A stretch of DNA of 64,000 bases from Orobanche coerulescens (Eukaryota > Streptophyta > Magnoliopsida > Lamiales > Orobanchaceae), in the NCBI GenBank assembly GCA_033398695.1, contig CM065818.1:37100001-37164000 (forward strand). The letters are read 5' to 3'. Below are positions 59,195 through 64,000 of this stretch, piece after piece (positions within the stretch are counted from its first letter, which is position 1; each line of letters begins with the position of its first letter). A program made the position numbers and the translations under genes. The notes below the pieces were generated by a model. The model saw nothing but the letters and a program-made list of their open reading frames with translations. It searched no databases and was not told the DNA's origin.

Positions 59195-62100
59195 TATAAC
59201 ACCCCCAAAATCCCATTGGGTCATTACAGTACCGTGGACCCCACACCAGGAGATCCACCAGGCGAATACGACCAAAATACAACAAACTGACCAAAAGGGG
59301 AATCTCAGTCCCTACTATGACATCCGACATAATATTCCGATGTGGAATTTCAACGACAAAAGTGGCCTACATGGCCAAAATAAAAATACTACATCCACGA
59401 GCCTTGCTCGAATAATACAAAAATGACAACAACTGACAAAACTGGAGTACTCCGAACTGTCTGACTGACATGGACACCAAAACATCTCGTACTAGTATCG
59501 CTCGAATGATTTGTCGCCATCGTCATGCCCCTTTGTCTCTACTCTCTCCTCGCAAGTACCTAAAACATGAAAACATGTTCCGCCGCCATGGGGTCAGTCA
59601 TCCAGATAATAAACATCAAATACATGTACAACATGGTATGCATCTAAAGGCAGAATAAATAGTACAACAATGGTAATATGAGATGCTCACCAACAAACGT
59701 TAGAATCAAGCATTCATGAAAACACTATGCCCGCGACATACAATCGGTACCTACTCAACAGGTTAGAACACAAGTGCCCAACGACGAATCATCAATACAG
59801 AACACAACAATGAACTACCCGAAGGTAACTCAAACCAAAGCTTAAATAAATATGAATCACAATGCCCGAAGGCTCCAATGGAAATATCAATACATTACAA
59901 TGGCCTGAAAACCCTCAGCCGAAGGTGCCACAATATCACAATGGTCTGAAAACCACTAAGCCGAAGCTGCCAATCATCACAATGGCCTGAAATCCGAACA
60001 GCCCGAAGCTGTATATCATCACAATACGGATCTCAAAGAAACAAACCCGACTGTCGAACATACCCCTCGGTGTATGAACAACCAGTCGCAAATCATCGGA
60101 CATATCCAATACAACATGGACTATGAACGACCAAAACAATAAGGCTCAAGAGAGACATCACAGTATGCCCGATCCGAAAATGTGTCCGTGCACATGTCCA
60201 CCCCGTATACGGAATCCAGAATATACGTGGGACAATATACCTAATTAGCCTTACGAACTACGTCTTGTGTGCACGGTCCAATGCGGAAACATCCACGCAT
60301 GACCATCGTGTGCCTAGCTAAAAATCCTACACAACCAATCGGCACGCAGATATGATTCCAGATATGTCACGATGCAACATAACAATGAAACTCAAAGGAT
60401 AACACATCCAATACAGATCAAAAGACTCACCAATGTGAATGATGACACACGGATAATGAAAGATCGACACGACCAACAATATCCAAAACAACCATCCTGG
60501 GATCACAATCCCTAAGGACCGATTAACACGATCAATAATCACAACGCAACAATCCTAGAATCCTCAACCATCAACGATCACAAAAATACCGAGTTCACAA
60601 GAATTATAGTTTACTACCTTGAGTCGGCCAACACGAAAACAATAACTCACGGATGGGCACCGTCCTCGGCGGTCCTAATTCAATACCTCGATTGCCTTAG
60701 AATGGCCAATCGATAACGATACAACGGATGGGAAATGTCCTCGACAATCCCAATTCAATACATTTATTACCTTAAAACGGTCTATCGATAACGGCGACTC
60801 AACAGATGGGAAATGTCCTCGACAATCCCAATTCAATACATCGATTACCTTAGAACAGTCAATCAATAACGACTCAATGGATGGGAAATGTCCTCGGCAA
60901 TCCCAATTCAATACATTGATTACTTTAGAACGGTCAATCGATAACAACGATACAATGGATGGGAAATGTCCTCGACAATCCCAATTCAATATCTCGATTT
61001 GCCTTTAGAACGGTCAATCGATAACAACAATACCACGGATGTCTCGACACCTTTAATCGGTTACCAATAACGAAGATGATAATAAAATACGTCAATGCCT
61101 TCAATCGGCCAATACAACATCAATAACGAAGCACCAATATCAATAACAATGATCACAACTACGTCTTAAATCGACATCAATATCAACAACAACAATCGAT
61201 ACATCGATACCGCGAACCGGCTATCGACAACAATATTACCAACAAGTATCGCAATGCCTTGAACCGGCCGTTTACGAACAACAATAACATTTGACATAAT
61301 TTGCCGAAGGGTGTCCTATCAAACAATCCCCTGATATCAACAAAATCATAAAGAGATCAAGTCTCGAAATGATATACATATTCATACACATACATTATAA
61401 CATTAATCTCATTGACTAGTACAAGTATAAAACTTGCCTCAAACCGAAGGCGAGAAAGTCCTTCCACGATCAACCTCCTCCCACGAAACGATGAACGACG
61501 TCTTCCCATGATCACAAGCACTCGAACAACCTTGAATGAAATATGATTCATTCAATAATACAAAATCAAAAGAAAACAACACCAAGGAAAATCCCGATTC
61601 AATCTCGAATCGGTTAAACTCCCCAAATGGAAATCATAGTTCTCAACTATGAATTCTAGCATCCTCCAATACCTCAATGATCAATATGATCAAATGTTCT
61701 TAACACTTGTGAAAACAATTCAACAAGAATCACTTAAGAACAACACCAAATTGATCCTCCTACAATGATAATATCATCAATATTATCACTATCACCTCAA
61801 GAATATCATCAACCCAACAAACATGATGTCTAAACAATAATCCATCACCAATTCATAAAGAATTTGGATTAAACCACAAGATTAAATCAACCATTGTAAG
61901 ATTATGATAATCATTACATAATTCATCATAATTTCTTACTAAAATGGTTATAATCCCTCCAAACAACAACAATCATATCAAGACTATGTTAATCATATAG
62001 TAATTTTAACGTAATCCTTCCTAGACATGATTATAATCTCCAAACATTCTAAAACATCAAGAATAACTCCTCCTCAAGACAAAACCATCATGTTCTTCAT

Positions 62101-63024
62101 TACAAGTTATGAAAACTCATCAAGAATCATGATATACTCCAACAATCAATCAATACCCGAAGAAAACAACAACATCATCATCAAACTCGGAAATCACTTG
62201 AAGAAAAAGAGATTAAGAGAACTTACCAATTAAGAACAAGAAGAACTCTCCAAACACCAAAGGAGAACCAACAAGCTTCCAACTCCAAGCCCTAAATCAA
62301 GTTATGATGATCAAAAGCAAGATGGAAGGGGCTAAATATCAAGAACAAGTCCAGAAGGACGATTTTAGGGAGAGAAAAATGATTTTGGTTCGTGAAGAAA
62401 TGAAATACGAAATCAAGTTATATAACCTGACAAACTCATTACGTACGCTATACACCAAACATAACGTATGTAAGCGCCATTGCGTATGCTACACCAATAA
62501 CTTAGCGTACGTAATGCTAGTCCAGAACTAACTGACCAAGAGCATGATGACCTTAATGTACGTAAACAATAACAATTTACGTGCATTAACAAGTTGCATG
62601 GATAACGTATGTAAGGATCACACCCTAACATACATAAATATCCATTGAGTGCAATAGTGAGATCGGATCGAAAGATTCCTGGCCCTACCAGCCGAAAGTT
62701 GACATCGAGGAAGGTTCCTACCACCAACCACGCATTACGTACGTAACCATACAAGGCTAACGTACATAATACTCAGCCCATAGCGTACGCAATGCTACAC
62801 ATGTAGCATACGTTAAGGCTAGTATACTTGGCCAAAAAAATCCAAACTCTTCAAGCAACATCCAAACGGCAAAATCAAACAGATGACAAGTATAAATATT
62901 TTGATCCCAAAATATCCTAATACAATATACATTGTATTGGTCCAAAACAACAACATTTGTACCATTCTAAATGAATACGTACAACTTAATAGTGAAATAA
63001 AAAAAATTACCCCCGGATATTACA
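59195..63024 (-). repeat. Element D LTR 3 (5' LTR of the element)
   Basis: About 3.83 kb. On the minus strand it starts TGTAATATCCGGGGG at 63024, next to the GGGGA duplication. It shows more transitions in its palindromes (for example TAACGTATGTAA and TAACATACATAA near 62600-62640) than the other copies. Confidence 0.92.
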
Positions 63025-63029
63025 GGGGA

Positions 63030-64000
63030 TCCTATCTCTCTATCTTTCTCTTTGTTTTTTGTATGGAACATCTAACCAGACTTATGAGAACTTTGCAGGA
63101 GGAGAAGAGGTTCAGATATCACCCTAATTGTCAACATCTTAAGGGAATCACCTTGTGTTTGCAGATGATCTCATGTTTTTTTGCAAAGGAGATTTAAAGT
63201 CAGTTACAGATCTCCTAGACAAGTTTGAGGTGTTTAGCAAGACATCTGGACTGATTGATAATAGAAGTAAAAGTGAGATATACTTCTCAGGGATGAAGCA
63301 AGAGGTGAAGGAGAGCATTTTGACTGTTTATCAGTTACAGAAGGGGCAATTACCATTTAAATATCTAGCCATCCCTTTGAATGCAAAAAAGCTTAGTGTA
63401 TCTCAATATCAGCCTTTGATTGAGAAGATTGTTAGTAAGGTTACTCATTGGACTGCCAAGTTGTTAAGTTATAGGGGAAGACTTTAACTAGTATAAAGTG
63501 TCCTTTATTCAGTTCAGAACTACTCGTGTCAGATATTTTATTTCCTAAAGAAGGTGATGAAGATGGTTGAAAGCATCTGGAGGAAGTTCCTTTGGGATGA
63601 AGTTGTCGGTGATAGTAGAAAGGCCTTAGTGTCTTGGGAGGCTATCTGTAGGGAAAGAAAGGAAGGTGGTTTGGGATTGGTACATTTACCTACTTGGATC
63701 AAATTATCTTTCCTCAAGCTGCTCTGGGAAATTCATCACAAGAAATACAAACTTTGGATTAAGTGGATGCATGTACATTATATAAAAGATCAGACAGTGC
63801 AGAACATGGTTGTTTCTACTGAGGCTTCTTACCTTATCAAGAAAATGCTGAAGTGTAGGGATATGTTAGTAAGAATAGGTCTTTGGGATTATATTATGAA
63901 TGATGTGTGTTTCAATAAGAAAGCAGCCTATGTTGCACTCAGGCCTGCTATCACACATGTACCTTGGAAAGAGTTAGTGCTCCATAACAGAGCTATACCA
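63030..64000 (+). pseudogene. LINE reverse transcriptase, part 2, running out of the window
   Basis: The reading resumes after RQGD with PISLYLFLFVFCMEHLTRLM. A frameshift near 63150 precedes motif C, FADDLMFFCKGD (63158 on), then the RT thumb (LPFKYLAIPLNAKKLSVSQY) and a stop at 63485-63487. Further along, in other frames, GDSRKALVSWEAICRERKEG and GLGLVHLPTWIKLSFLKLLW match the C-terminal region with the zf-RVT domain of plant LINEs, continuing to the end. The window edge cuts it before any poly(A) tail. Confidence 0.88.

Larger units (their letters stand above)
48314..63024 (-). mobile_element. Element D: tandem three-LTR gypsy-type element (gag only), minus strand
   Basis: LTRs lie at 48314-51743, 52854-56703 and 59195-63024, with interiors at 51744-52853 and 56704-59194, all in minus orientation. 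One target duplication, GGGGA, flanks the unit at 48309-48313 and 63025-63029. LTRs start TGTAATATCCGGGGG and end near GTGTTACA (minus strand). Interiors carry a PBS, gag remains and a PPT; no pol is seen. It has inserted in the middle of the LINE RT. Confidence 0.93.

Overview
The window is intergenic DNA from a flowering plant, probably a dicot; the species cannot be named from the sequence. It is almost entirely nested transposable elements. I see no intact host gene, no rRNA or tRNA gene, and no open transposon gene free of stops or frameshifts.

Left half (1-41603). A Ty1/copia element of the Sirevirus type fills this part: 5' LTR (cut by the window edge), PBS, gag, protease, integrase, reverse transcriptase, RNase H, an extra 3' ORF, repeated polypurine tracts and a 3' LTR. 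Three Ty3/gypsy-type elements on the same strand have broken it, each with an exact 5-bp target duplication: A (2497-10575, TATAA) in the gag-pol linker, B (12469-20976, GGAGA) in the reverse transcriptase region, and C (25134-40992, AGTAA) in the 3' LTR.

Right half (41604-64000). This holds a Stowaway-like MITE, a decayed Mutator-like element whose transposase gene is fused to an OTU cysteine protease domain, a head-to-tail MITE pair, and a LINE reverse transcriptase pseudogene. The LINE is split by a fourth gypsy-type element, D (48314-63024, minus strand, GGGGA duplication).

The four gypsy elements look like one group of non-autonomous elements. Their LTRs are 2.6-3.9 kb and begin TGTAATA. 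They have an initiator-Met tRNA PBS, and their interiors carry only a gag gene (A, B, D) or no recognisable gene (C). None has a protease, reverse transcriptase or integrase here, so they must depend on proteins from elsewhere. C and D each have three LTRs and two interiors inside one target duplication.

The most interesting signal is regulatory. The Sirevirus and gypsy elements B, C and D all carry arrays of a 12-bp near-palindrome, consensus TWRCGYRCGYWA (TAGCGCACGCTA in the Sirevirus, B and C; TTACGTACGTAA-like in D). The sites are set about 23 bp apart, start to start, often in groups of four, mostly upstream of the TATA box. The Sirevirus has a second such array inside the element, directly before its extra 3' ORF. 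B and that internal array also share a second dyad built on TCCAGTA/TACTGGA. Element A has five longer hairpins in the same place. Palindromes in Sirevirus LTRs are known from maize; a common site and register in copia and gypsy elements is what looks new to me.

Caution: repeated LTR copies differ in an odd way, with CAG read as CGA, CTG lost, and homopolymer length changes. This looks partly like sequencing error at methylated CHG sites, so some frameshifts and any LTR-based age may be unreliable.
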